DNA of 64,000 bases from Loripinus fragilis (lineage: Eukaryota > Mollusca > Bivalvia > Lucinida > Lucinidae), in the NCBI GenBank assembly GCA_964019695.1, contig OZ026522.1, positions 76,911,601 through 76,975,600 of the forward strand, read 5' to 3'. How positions within the stretch are numbered: the stretch's first letter is position 1; the number at the start of each line of letters is the position of its first letter. The position numbers and the translations under genes are program-made. Positions 41,751 to 53,259 of this stretch are shown here, one piece after another. The notes under the pieces are model-generated. The model searched no databases, was not told the DNA's origin, and worked only from the letters and a program-made list of their open reading frames with translations.

Positions 41751-42765
41751 AACATCAGGCACCAACAAATCGATTAAAGCTTTACGCCAGGGCCGTTATT
41801 TAGTCTGAGGCCGGACCCACCGTCGTGCAAATAAAGAGGAAACCATACATGTAGCTACAAATGTACTGTGATTGGGTTAACAACGAGTCTGACATGCAGA
41901 CTGTCGCATGATATCCATGTTATATCCAACTGTTTTGTAACGTTTTATTATCTTTTTGAATAGATAACTAAAATTAGATTTCCCAACAATTCTTTTGGAT
42001 TTATAAACTAAATCACAATAGAATACTGGCTCCGGTATGCCTGTTGAAGAAGAGTTTTTAAAGCAATGTTGTATTTAACAATCAACTCCGAGTCCCTGTG
42101 GTAGAATTTAGAAAATGCTTTAGAAATTGTATGATATCGATAACCTTGTTTTAACAACTTAGCGGTAAAAAATTGTTGAATTCACTAACATTAGAACATA
42201 CTCTCGCAAAACGAATAAGCTGAGAAATATATATGTTCTGTGCAAAGTAGGAATCGATACCATTCTAGAATGGCTCTGCGCAAAGTAAGAATTCCTACTT
42301 GGTTGCGCAATTCTAGAATGGTATCGGACCATTCTAGAATTGCGCAAGGGATATTTTCAGTTTTATCGATTAGGTAGATACCCTGCGCAAAGTAAGAATG
42401 ATTCGGACCAAGTGAGAATATGTCAACATTGTACATGTGCGAAGTTGAGATGGTCTGGTGAGAATGCACGTATACACCATAGGAAGAGGAGCGAGGAAAA
42501 TCTCAATCAAGAAATGGGAAATTAACTTTTTCAAAATAAAATCAACATGTTTATCATTAAATTTTAGATGAAACTATGCAATTTGCTATAGACAAGTACG
42601 AAAACATCTGGCCTACCACTTTGTTCGAAAGAAGGACTACAGAATCAATATTAAGCAATTCATCCAGATGTCTTGGGGTAGAGTTAAAAAGCTATATTAC
42701 ATATTTTGACGGAGAAATTCCATGATTTATAAAACAAATAAAAGCGGTAACTTTTTTTGTCTAGA
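41750..42765 (-). pseudogene. Penelope-like element, copy B (3' part), head to tail with copy A
   Basis: On the minus strand the degenerate words FNSTPRHLDELLNIDS (about 42690), KINFPFLD-like, and the block around GGTTATCGATATCATACAAT (42140) parallel copy A; the 3' end 41940-41795 matches 25850-25725 (VVNPITV and VG.TSD region). Its 3' end abuts the 5' end of copy A. A 230-bp insertion (42240-42470) interrupts it. Confidence 0.75.
42240..42470. repeat. TTCTAGAAT/GCGCAAAGTA palindromic insertion
   Basis: ACCATTCTAGAAT occurs three times and GCGCAAAGTA(A/G)GAAT three times in alternating orientation, giving hairpins such as GCGCAATTCTAGAATGGT ATCGG ACCATTCTAGAATTGCGC at 42315-42355. It lies inside Penelope copy B, whose sequence resumes at about 42475. 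Confidence 0.75.
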
Positions 42766-43305
42766 AAGATTTATTTCCTCTAGGGAAATAAATCTCATTA
42801 GCCGGAACTCCTTTTTCCTGACCACAAGCGACCGAAGGCATCGATGAGATGAAACGCATGGCATATTCATTTTCATTTTATAATTCATAACGCTTCTCTG
42901 CACTTATGACGTCACACACATTTAACAAATGACGTCATTTACACATGCAATGACGATGCATAACGTTTCTGTCTTCCAATACTGAAAGTGGAGGATCGAG
43001 GTACAAAAAAGAAAAATTCTAGAAAAGCTAAATAAATTTAGTACCAAAACGTTCGTTACAATCTAACTATGAAAATGACTACCCACACTTTATGTTTTCG
43101 TTCACTAATAAAAAGAGTCACAGACATTTGAAATTCTGAGGTGGACTGGATGAAGAAGATTTCCAAAATGGCGGACTTCAATTTTCTTTCAGCAGGAAAC
43201 AGCTGATGTATCACTACTCAGGTCAGAATTAGAAATATCACGGCCACATCGCATACCGTAGTATTTTCTTGATTTGAGCAAGCAGTTCAAGCAGAATACA
43301 TGTAA

Positions 43306-43475
43306 TATACAATTTATTGATTCGTTCTATTTAAAATATGGGATTTATAAACCTCAAGAGGTGAAAAATCATAGAAAGAAACTCGTGCTTGCGCACTCGT
43401 TTCTTTATCGGATTGTTCACCTTCCTCGGTTTATAAATCCAATATTTCAAATAGAATGATTAATAAACTCAATTA
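43306..43475. mobile_element. Foldback MITE
   Basis: TTATTGATTCGTTCTATTTA AAATATGGGATTTATAAACC and the inverse GGTTTATAAATCCAATATTT CAAATAGAATGATTAATAAA pair; the loop region has GAAACTCGTGCTTGCGCACTCGTTTC as an inner hairpin. Confidence 0.85.
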
Positions 43476-43659
43476 AATAACATGAGCTTAGTTAAACAGG
43501 ATAGCACAATTATTCTGCTAACAGACCAATTCCTTTACTTCACAAATTTTCTTCTGATACCTGATAGATCTACTAATTAGAATAAACCCAACATGGGTCA
43601 AGCATATTACTGTCAATACCACCATCAACTGTTTACCCATTTAAGCATCACCGGCGTCA

Positions 43660-44310
43660 CTGTGTTGTGCCCTGAGTCCTTGATCCTTGCTCAATGACGG
43701 CTCTGACGTAAAGCTTTAATCGGTGGGTTGGTGCCTGCTGCTTATCTGTAGCTGGATCCACCGTGGCCTAGCTTGGGGTTCTCTTTAGCTCTGACTATCT
43801 GTGGGTCATGAGCCCTTTTCTTTGTTTCATCATGGTGTGTTAATTTGATTAGAGTGTTTCTCCATGATGATACATTGCATTAGTTAGGAGGCCTCCATGC
43901 GAGCTAAACATTTCTTGTACTTCAACAACAGCAGAATTTAGGGTGAAGATTTGGTACCAGTAGAATTCATTTAAGCCCTCACCTCCCCCCCCCCTCCCCC
44001 GGTGGCTTAGGCTGCCGTCCGTTCTAAGGCGGTGGTTCCGTTGTTTTTGTTGACTTTTTGTATATTGTTACTCCAATTGTGGGAGTCCGTAATTGTTCTA
44101 TGTTTTGTTGCACGTTACTTTATGTCAATTCTAGATTTGAAGTCATCTTGATATGGGGAAGAGAGAGCTGGTTGCTTTGCTTAATTTGTATTCCTGGTGT
44201 CTCGTGATGGTTGAGTGGCTTTTTCTCGCGTTGCAATGAAGTTGTCTGTGGTTTGTGATTATGGTATTTCCAGATCATACTCACTATTTTTGATAAAACA
44301 TTTTGTACGC
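43660..44310 (+). repeat. Dispersed repeat D, copy 4 (longest)
   Basis: Covers both the part shared with 8808-9360 and the part shared with 483-870, so it joins the other copies into one family of at least 640 bp. A C-run at 43985-44000 is inside. Confidence 0.75.
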
Positions 44311-44539
44311 ATACGTAAATGGATTAATATAATGGTATTACTTACATCGGAAGCACTTGTTGAAGATGAGCCTGTTAAACAACCAAACTCTTATGCGTAT
44401 CCCAGCGCTGCAGGTATTGATACGTATCACCACTGAAAACACACACAAGAAGATAGTTCTGAGAACGATTATCGTCATAGTATAGGCGTAGCTCTCATGT
44501 GCACAATGAAAACTGTACATGATAAGAGTAAATGAGCAT

Positions 44540-44757
44540 CGACATGTGATTTCTAACAATGTGTTATGCTCAGACGAGCCTATGCAGCCTCCTTTTAAAT
44601 TTAGAATTTCAAAATGATGTTCAGCCAGTAGCTTAACACTCGTACAATATTCAAGCGACTAGCAAAGGTTCTGAACAGACTGCGCGTATGCGCAGGCTGA
44701 TCTGAGGCTTTGCTTGTCGCACATATTACGTTGTTGGAAATCTCATGTCGCGGCTCA
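44540..44757. mobile_element. MITE family E, copy 2
   Basis: GACATGTGATTTCTAACAAT and the inverse ATTGTTGGAAATCTCATGTC are the ends; GAGCCTATGCAGCCTCCTTT and CTGCGCGTATGCGCAGGCTG match 23405-23642 in the opposite orientation. Confidence 0.8.
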
Positions 44758-44764
44758 AATGGAT

Positions 44765-45005
44765 CTCGTCGCGCGACAAAATTTGTCTTCAGGGGTTTCC
44801 GACAAAGCGAGACTCAAACCAGTCTCCTTAGCCACAGAGACTAGCTAGAAGCTTGAAGCGTTGGCTGTAGCAAGTCTAGATATGATACTTTCCAATAAGC
44901 GAATAACAAAGGCGCTGATCAGAATGAACGGATGCGCAGGTCTGTCTGCGCCTTTGTTCTTCGCAAACCCCGAAGACAGGTTATCTCGCGTCGAAGCCCA
45001 AATAA
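44765..45005. mobile_element. GGCCTCGACGCGA MITE (family S), copy 1
   Basis: Shares with 56262-56500 the blocks CTTCAGGGGTTTCCGACAAA G, AGACTAGCTAGAA, AGCAAGTCTAGATATGA, GCGAATAACAAAGGCGCTGA TCAGA and CCCCGAAGACAGGTTATCTC GCGTCGA. Ends degraded. Confidence 0.8.
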
Positions 45006-45009
45006 TACA

Positions 45010-48000
45010 ATTAAAAGGGGTACTTGCATCTGTGCCCACGCATGGATTTTCTAAAAAATTTGCATAATAATTACTCATTATATACAAACTATGAAAATGC
45101 ATTTATCGAATTATACTGAAGCACTTTAGAAACGCACCATCTGCTTAAATGCTAATTTATGCCGAAAAATTAATATTTTCATTATGTAAACAATGAAATT
45201 GACATGTTCCGTCATTCAGCTTGCATTCAATAAGAAAATCGAAACGCTGTGGCTTATGATTGCCGTGACGTCGCGCGATAATTCTGAGACAACTCAAAAA
45301 AAAAGTCACAGAGTACCAATACCTTCCATGATGAACGAAAATAGTCTTTGAACCGATGTTCGTTTTCGAAAGCAAAAGGAAAGACAAAAATCAAATCATG
45401 AAGTTTTAGACCTCTGGCAAAGTTTATTTTGCCTACACGACGTCATTACTTTTTGATGTAATCGGCCGTTTATATCCTAGGATCAGGAATCATCAAAATC
45501 TTTTTATTGGCAAGAGATACTCTCCAATCAGTTGCATAAAAGACAAAAGTATCGCGACATGCGCGAACGTCATCCGCCTGTTATTGCTCTTTGAAAATTT
45601 AAAACTGTCGTTAGCAAAGAAACGCTGCGACTGGGAGTGTAATAAAACGATTATTTCTGAAACCTTTTTGTGTTTTTCCATTAGCGAAGACATCTGGCTT
45701 GGTAGTCAAAGTGTTGTTTTCAAAATGAATTAAATTTACATTTGTCAGGCGACAATTGTTGAAAACACTAACGTCAGTATTACGCCAGAATGAACAGCAT
45801 GAGCAAGTCGATATTATGGCAAATCATGGTCCATTGTGCAAGAAGATAAAGAATGATAAAGAAAACATCCTCAAATTAACTATGTGGAAGAGACAGTGAA
45901 TATAAAATGATGCGTTTCTAAAGTCCCTCAGTATAGATAATTAAGAATAAGGCATAGAAAGCAACCCTGACTTACTCCACCTTTGAGGTGGTACCTGTCT
46001 CTAAATTTCTATGTCTTAAATCTATAGTTTGGTTTATTTCTATGATTTGCCATCTAGATTGTCTCCAAGATACTATAGGCATTATATTAATACCACGAAA
46101 CCATTTGGATAAATTATTTTTTTACGTTTTCTGAAGAAGTGATTATAAAATTTTAATATTTTTTTTCTCAAAAATTGACAATATATTAAACATTCCATTC
46201 CAAAGATAGACATGATCTAGTCTTTGTCAAGATATCATACTATCACAAAACATACCATATATGTCCTGCTGATCTGAGCCAAATTTCATGAAAATCCAAA
46301 ACCAGTAACTTTTTCATTTCCTTCCTCTTATGGGTATAGGTCAGTTTTAGCAAAATTAATTATTTAGTTGAACTGAATCAATAACTCGACAGAAGGAGGT
46401 TGTTTTTAAATCTACTTCCACTTTTCTTATATAAAGACATGTTTAGCCAATTTCATATGATTTGATGGTCAGAAATGTCGAAGGTCATGGCCCCATGTCA
46501 TGTCACTATGGGGCCAAGGCAATGTGTATCACTTCCTAAAGTCCTGCATGATATTGTTTAAGAAAAATTATATCATTATAATTAATGTGTGAAAACAAGA
46601 AGACCAAGCATTTCCTATATCCCAACTGAACCAGAGTAACCACATTTTGGTGCGGTGACCAGGATAAAGTGTAACAGAGTCTTATCAAAGGTATCATAGA
46701 ACAGTGTTCTACATGAATAAGTGAGGTCCAGAAACGAAGCTGAATGCCTAGAGTTCACAGTCAACTAAAGTATAAATGTTATTATTTGATGGAAATCAGC
46801 ATCAGTTTTACAGAACAGAATGAACAGAGATGATTTAAGCATTAAATTAGCAATACCTTTAGGGCCAAGAGTGTTCTGTGGCCAAAATAATTAATTTTAA
46901 CCAATAGGTTTGACAGGGGGTTATTCTTGTGGACTGGTTTTTTTTAATGAGGCTTACAATTATAAAATCATAGATAAAGGGTCTTCTCTAGTATGAATTG
47001 ACTTGTCATAAGGTTTTCTCTTCTGTATAAATAAATATTTTTAATAATGTTACATATTAAGTGTAACATTGGTCTGATGTAGTTTTAACGTTAGAAACTA
47101 GATGTGGTAAGTACAGGTGTCACCATATTGTATCGTTTTGGGTAATATTATTGTGTAAGCACTTCATTAAATAAGAATCAAGGGACTTAATATCAAAGAT
47201 TGGTGTTTTTCTTTGCCAATCCATAATAGGGAAAACAATGAACATATCAACTTTTACCATTAAACATACTAGCATGGTGATTCAAACAAAGCAAGTATTC
47301 AATTATGTTTTACGCTTAAACATAATTATTGTATTTTTTACACTTCGATGAATTAGGGTCATGTGCTTACATCAAGTTGAAAAAAATATGTAACCGGTCC
47401 TTGCATTTCATTAAATTAGGTGAACATATTCTAAACATATATGGATAGTTTTTATGTTGAAATGGTATCTTGACAAAGGCCGCATCGTGATAAAATTTTA
47501 ATTCCAAATTTTACTGAATACAAAATACTCAGTTGAAAATTGGGGTACCATGTCATAAAAATGAATGCCCACCCACTATCCTAATACATACAAAGCTATT
47601 TATAGTATAAACAAACTTATCAATGATATAGTTGTTTCATAAAATATTTCTACGCCCGTTACATGATATGTCAATTACTTTAGAAATGATTATAACTGGG
47701 TACCCTAAGGTATGGTAGTGATATCACACATGACGGCATAAATTAGCAATGGAATTGCATAAACAAACTCAAATGCACCATAAGTATAAAAGTCATACCC
47801 CAGGCAAATAATAAAAATAATATAATCAAATTCCAAGCGTGGGCAGACTCCCATGTTAAATTCCCATAAATTGTAAGAGCTCCTTTCAATAGTCTCATAT
47901 AGTCTTTATAATGTTAATTGTAAAATATTATTTTCTTCACTTTTTTCACTTATTTTTAAGTTTATCGACTTTTCTGCAGCATATTTACTACTCTGGTCAT

Positions 48001-48030
48001 TTTTATATACACATTTTACCGGTAAATAAT
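45010..48030. other. Unique AT-rich intergenic sequence
   Basis: No gene, exon or shared repeat was recognised. A small hairpin at about 45950-46015 (GCATAGAAA ... TTTCTATGTC) is the only structure noted. Confidence 0.45.
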
Positions 48031-48035
48031 ATATA

Positions 48036-48130
48036 TATACTTCACAAAAAAAGAAACGCACCACTCAGATTTTCCCGTTAAGTTCCCCTTTAAATGTGAA
48101 AATGCAAATTGTCATAAAATATTTATGTTT
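48036..48130 (+). mobile_element. Tc1-like end fragment
   Basis: TATACTTCACAAAAAAAGAA ACGCAC is similar to TATACTGCTTGACAAAAGAA ACGC at 58160 and to the terminus at 49048. A matching second end was not found. Confidence 0.45.
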
Positions 48131-48774
48131 GATTAAATCTCACTAAAGCTCGATAGTGGCGTATGTGAATATCAGTGCTTTCCATATGCAAGTCTGAACA
48201 AAATCATCAATGTGATCTGTAAGCAGGTTTTGGAGGCGTTTATTCAATGACACTGCCTACGTGAAATTTCGAGTCTGCTTTACGATTGCAAATTACAAAA
48301 ACCATATACTTTCGTTATGTTAGATATCAAATGCTTTTATGAATGCTTTGTGCCATTCAAACACACATTTTCATCAGCGCGGACCTTTAGAATTGATCAA
48401 AAACAATGTTGGAATTCTTTCACAAAATGTTAGGTTTATCTCAAGCATTGAATAGTTATCCAAAGAGTAGTACACAATAGGGGATACCAAGTGGTCAATA
48501 ATCGCATATGATAGAATTGCAAACAATGAGTGTCTGAGTATCTGAGACGATTCCCATTGCATGATATAATCCAGCAAGAGAGCATTATAAAAACGCTTAT
48601 TTTATGTGACTACAATAACCCCCCAGTTTAAGTTAACACATTTATGGCCCCTGGTTGCGAATGATGTGTAATGATGCAGTAACTGGCATTCATCAGTTAC
48701 CTCTCATATTAACTGTATTGCTGCACGTTGCTTCATAAACATGATCTTTCATATGGCATGTGCCTTTGTCAGAT

Positions 48775-49038
48775 CATGATGACCTTGCAGATTTTGAATG
48801 ACGTCGCATATGACGCTAAAGCAACAAAAAAATCGAAAATGACGTCATAATCGTTAGTTTGATGAGTGAATCAATGGGTAAACAAATAGAATACTACGTT
48901 CACGTCTTTTGATATCAAGTTAACCAGGCTCAGCTTCTAGAACACATAGTGAATTGCTCTGCAAGCCTCGTAATGTTAACAAGTGTTCTCGAAGCCTTGC
49001 CTGGTAAACATGATAGCAAAAGACACTCACCTAGTATT
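48775..49038 (-). mobile_element. MITE family F1, copy 2
   Basis: Inverse of 8047-8315: foldback arms at 48890 (AATACTACGTTCACGTCTTT TGATATCAAG) and 49038 (GACACTCACCTAGTATT), preceded by the shared tail GATCATGATGACCTTGCAGA and GAGTGAATCAATGGGTAAAC. Confidence 0.85.
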
Positions 49039-49047
49039 CTCTATATA

Positions 49048-50024
49048 TACTGCTCAACAAAAGTTTAGCACGGATTTTAATTTGATGCCACACTTTGAAT
49101 GAACATGAAACATTTTATTTGATGTAATCAACATGTATGAGGATCTTGAAATTGCGTCAGTTGATTGGCGTTAAATTTGACGTCATGTGCATGTAAAGGA
49201 TGCACGTCTACATCGGAAATTAAAACTTTTAATTCTAACGTAAAGCAATAGGTTCTTAATGATGAAAAACGTTAAAAACATCATAGTTTGATACCCGTTT
49301 ATGCCACGTTTTACCGTTCCATTATGACGTTAAAATGGCATTTTCCCACTTTTTGACTTTTCAGCGAACTGAATAAAGCCATCAAGTAATCATTTTGATG
49401 CTAGATTTGCACAAGCACCCAGAACTTTTCTGGTAGTTGACCTTTTACAAACGTCTTCTTTAGATAACGTTAGCGCCTACATTTAGCCTCAACTTCAGAT
49501 TAACGTCACATTTTTATGAATAAAATACCCAGGGAATTTTTTTTATAAACTTTCCTTACCCTTAATTGTCTCTCTTTTGGCATCCTCTTAAACACGAAAC
49601 CCCTTCCAATTAAGCATGCCTACATAACGAAAACAGTACTGTTTTTGACTTGTAAACGTCATTATAAAAACGACGTTAGTTGTTTTCAAGACTCAACTTT
49701 TGCTTTAAATGCTTAATAGAGACAATCTTTATTTTTTTAAGAATGGCTGATTCGACCAATCAGAAAAACAAAAGACTTCATAAACCGATGTTGTATCAAT
49801 TTTTGTATTGCCAATAATGCAGTTGAAACACGTTTTTGACCCCTCTCTTGTTTAAAGCAATACACGACGCAGTATAAATCAATCCGATTAAAGCACGCCA
49901 TTTGCTTTCATCAACTTTACCACATATTAAAACATCATTTCAACAGATATTTTGTAACTTTAAATCATTTGCTTAAATGAAAATCAATTTTTATTTATCC
50001 ATGCTAAACTTTTGTTGAGCAGTA
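49048..50024. mobile_element. 977-bp non-autonomous Tc1/mariner element
   Basis: A 23-bp TIR, TACTGCTCAACAAAAGTTTA plus GCA, is perfect at both ends (49048-49070 and 50002-50024), with TA on both outer sides (49046-49047 and 50025-50026). No transposase frame of even 60 codons exists inside. The perfect ends suggest relatively recent movement. Confidence 0.9.
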
Positions 50025-50928
50025 TATTTGCACGGATATAAACGAAACTGCTTTGTCACTTGTGATCGTTCTGAGAATTGATTAGTTCTTCGTGGTGCGT
50101 TCCTTTTTTGTAATGTCCAGGTCACACATTCACGGATCACCTTGCCGGTTCCACTACGGATAAAAACTTACGGATGACCCCGGAAATGCCATTTTCCGTA
50201 TACCGATACGGATGCCTAACGGTGTGGCTACGGGTTTTGACGTATCTACCAAGGATAATATAGAAAAGGAGCCTTTTGGTGACATGATTGATACGGTTTG
50301 TTACGGTCTAGTACGGAACGCCACGTTTTAATACGAGAATGACACGGTTAAATACGGAACGACACGTGTCAAGGCGTGTGCACTGCGGATGAAGAACGGT
50401 TTGCTACGGTGCAAGTAAGGGTTAGTACGGATAAGAAGGGTCTGAAGCGGATTAATACGAACCGCCACGGACCTTACCCAATAATCAGTCCGTACATACA
50501 AAACTGCCTTCAAGGCTTGATATTTTCAGGTGAGTGATCCAGGGTAACGTGACCCTCTTGTTTAATAACTTTTACTGAATGTAGAAACAAAATTTGGTTC
50601 TTCTCAAAAGTCTTTGGCGATTTGGACAAATTGTGTTAAGAGATGATTGTGATAAAAACTGTCAGTGTTGGGTGGTAAACAGATAAGAACCTGATCAGAC
50701 TGCATCATATAATCACTTTGAGCCGGGTCTGAACCGTTCCGTTTCAGTCACAAATAGTATTGATCCAGGATGTATTCTCGAGTTTTCTTGCTGCATAGGC
50801 TCGGCTCTATCATCTACTGTTTACCTTAAAAAATATCAAGCCTTTCGGGCATACCCAAAAATATTTGTTATTTTAGCATATCTCAAACATTATTCCAATT
50901 CAGAAACTACTTTTTATAGACCGTAATA

Positions 50929-51431
50929 TCACTGTAGTCATACCACTACGGCAATTAGGGTCTCGTCACTTATTCAAGTGTTAAGGTTACTTTCTCACCA
51001 AGTTCAATTTCTTCATTCAGATAAACGCCCCAAAATGCTTGGGTTCTAATTGATTTTTGTTCATCAAATTCACATTGTATTTTTTAGCTTTAAAATTATA
51101 TGAAAACTTTAACGTTTGATGTCTAGGCATGAAATAACTAATTACGGTTTCGTCATCGTGGACTATTAATCTATGACTAAACCGTATAATTATGACTAAA
51201 CCGTAATTGACATTTTTTTTTAATATAACAGTGAAAAAACACATCTAAAATCTGATTTTATCTCCCTTTTGGCAAAACAACATAGAGTTTGTTAACTAGA
51301 CGATGCAATTTCGAAGCAAACATATTCGAAAGTTCTCATTTTTGTCAGCCTTTATTTGAAGGTAATTTTACTATAACACTGGAGTGGATGACGAGACCCA
51401 CATTGCCGTAGTGGAATGACAACAGTGTATA
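50929..51431. mobile_element. Nested TIR element with 55-bp arms
   Basis: TCACTGTAGTCATACCACTA CGGCAATTAGGGTCTCGTCA at the left is matched by the inverse of the right end, CACTGTTGTCATTCCACTAC GGCAATGTGGGTCTCGTCA, continuing to CAGTGTTA/AAGTGTTA. Inside, GACTAAACCGTAATT and GACTAAACCGTATAATTA are repeated. About 503 bp. Confidence 0.85.
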
Positions 51432-52230
51432 TGACCCACAAAAATAGCGGTGACCTCCAACATTATCCACACAAAAAATCACAAACCCCAAAATATTCAT
51501 TTTTCTGAAAACCTCCAAAATTATCCTGTTTCAAAATATTGACGCCACTTTGTCATCGACCGGAAGCATTTTATCAAATACTGACCTGTCTGATTTGAGC
51601 ACTGTGGGTACATGTGACATATTTGTTTACCAAATGCGTCATAGAGTCATGTGATTCGCCCGATTGGCTGATTCAATATTGTTTATCAAGCGCGTCATCA
51701 CGTGTCACTGAAACGGTTGCATTGAAAATGCCATGCGGAGAATGTTTTCAAAAATGTTTTAGTGCAAACAATATGATCAATCTGTGGCTGAATACCGTAA
51801 TACCTATCATTGTTATGATTTGGCTATCCAATATGACTAGATATCTCCAATGAAGGATTATCTATAGGCATTTAACGCTTGTTACTTTTTAACGTAGGTG
51901 TTTTGAGTAATGCGCACCGCGTAACAGCACAAACCCGACTTTTCAGTCGTGATGTCCCATAGCAGACAGGTCGATCCTTTAGTATCGCACATGCGCAGAC
52001 AATGATTGACGCCAAAATAATGGCCAAGCACATATCAGAGTACACCTAAACGTGTGTGTACGTGTACTGTTGGTAGTCGTCTGTAAAAGTACTTGGCAAG
52101 GGAAATAGAGTAAATGAAGCAGAAGCATTAAGAAATTATGTATGGCTTACATATAACATGTTTAGAAATTCATGTTTCTGACAACCTGTCTGGTTTGAAA
52201 ATGCATCAGATTCGTCCTTTCCCTTGCAAG

Positions 52231-52405
52231 TGGGGATTTTTGTCACCTGCTGACATTGATTTCAAATAGTAATTTATGACCCAGATAAGGTCTGACAAAG
52301 TGTCAGGCCAGCTCTGGATCGAAACTGTTTGATACTGGTGGAATTCCTGAAAGATTTGTTTTAAAAGTGGACTTTTTATAAAAAAAATCAGCAGGCAACA
52401 AAAAA
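52231..52405 (+). repeat. CAGCAG-ended repeat (family C), copy 3
   Basis: CACCTGCTGACATTGATTTC, CAGGCCAGCTCTGGATCGAA ACTGTTTGATACTGGTGGAATTCCTGAAA-like order and AAAATCAGCAGGCAACAAAA parallel 16279-16440. Confidence 0.7.
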
Positions 52406-52508
52406 GAGATTCGAATCACCCAGCATGCAAAAACAAAAACAAAAAGAAATTTAAAAAATAAGCACAAAGCTAGTTCAGACTATGTGAGCCTTATCACGAA
52501 GTGTGCAC

Positions 52509-53259
52509 GACATTTCGTCTAAACTAATTTCGTCCAATAGACACTTCGTCTAATACGACAATTGGTCTAAAAGCCAGTCTGGTACGACATTTCGTCGAAA
52601 GAGAACTTAAAGATTTTAGACGTAATGTCGCACCTCTGTTATTTTTTGTCTTTTTTTTTTTTCTCGCTTTTTTCCTCCAATATTTAGACGATCTGTCTGT
52701 TGTCCGCCCTAATGATATCACTACATCACTAAAATGGAAGAAATGCAGTTCTTTACTAGCAACAGGGATACCCTAAAATAGCCTACAAATGCTTTGATTA
52801 TTCCAAAGATAGTATCTATAGGGAACATACTTACTGGAAGTGCTTAGATAGGAACTGCCAGGGATGTTTGACCACAAAAACGATCAGGTGATAAGAGAAA
52901 CTGAACACAGTCTTCATGGGCCAAGCCAACCAGATCTGTGTCTATGGCAAGAATAAAGGACGCTGCATCTTTGGAACCACCATCACGTCTGATTAATCAA
53001 GAATTGCATAATCAGAGCATACGATGAAAATGCTGGTTATCTACCTCGGCTTGAAACCATTAAGGTTTTGTTTGTTACTGGCAAATAGATCACTTGTCTT
53101 TCCTAACCATTATATGTGTAAACAAAATTTAGACGAAAAAATCCAGACGAATACATATAGACATTTTTAGACGAATTAAGACACTTTTCGACAAAATTTA
53201 GACAAAATGTCGTATTCGACGAAATGTCCTTAAGAGGAAATAGGTTTAGACGAAATGTC
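52509..53259 (+). mobile_element. TTAGACGAAATGTC element carrying a FLYWCH finger remnant
   Basis: The left arm GACATTTCGTCTAAACTAAT TTCGTCC and the right arm, inverted GACATTTCGTCTAAACCTAT TTCCTC, are followed by several degenerate repeats of the same GACATTTCGTCTAA word in each arm (for example 52540-52625 and 53125-53240). About 750 bp. The FLYWCH zinc finger inside (52735-52935) suggests a Mutator-like (MULE) affinity, because such fingers are known from MULE-type transposases. Confidence 0.75.
52735..52935 (+). pseudogene. FLYWCH-type zinc-finger remnant
   Basis: Across two frameshifts the translation is MQFFTSNRDTLK, AYKCFDYSKDSIYREHTYWK CLDRNCQGCLTTKTI, then VIRETEHSLHGPSQPD. This gives the F...Y-W-x-C-x5-C...H-x-H-like layout of FLYWCH fingers (YWKC, C-Q-G-C, E-H-S-L-H). 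No transposase catalytic domain follows before the right arm. Confidence 0.65.
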
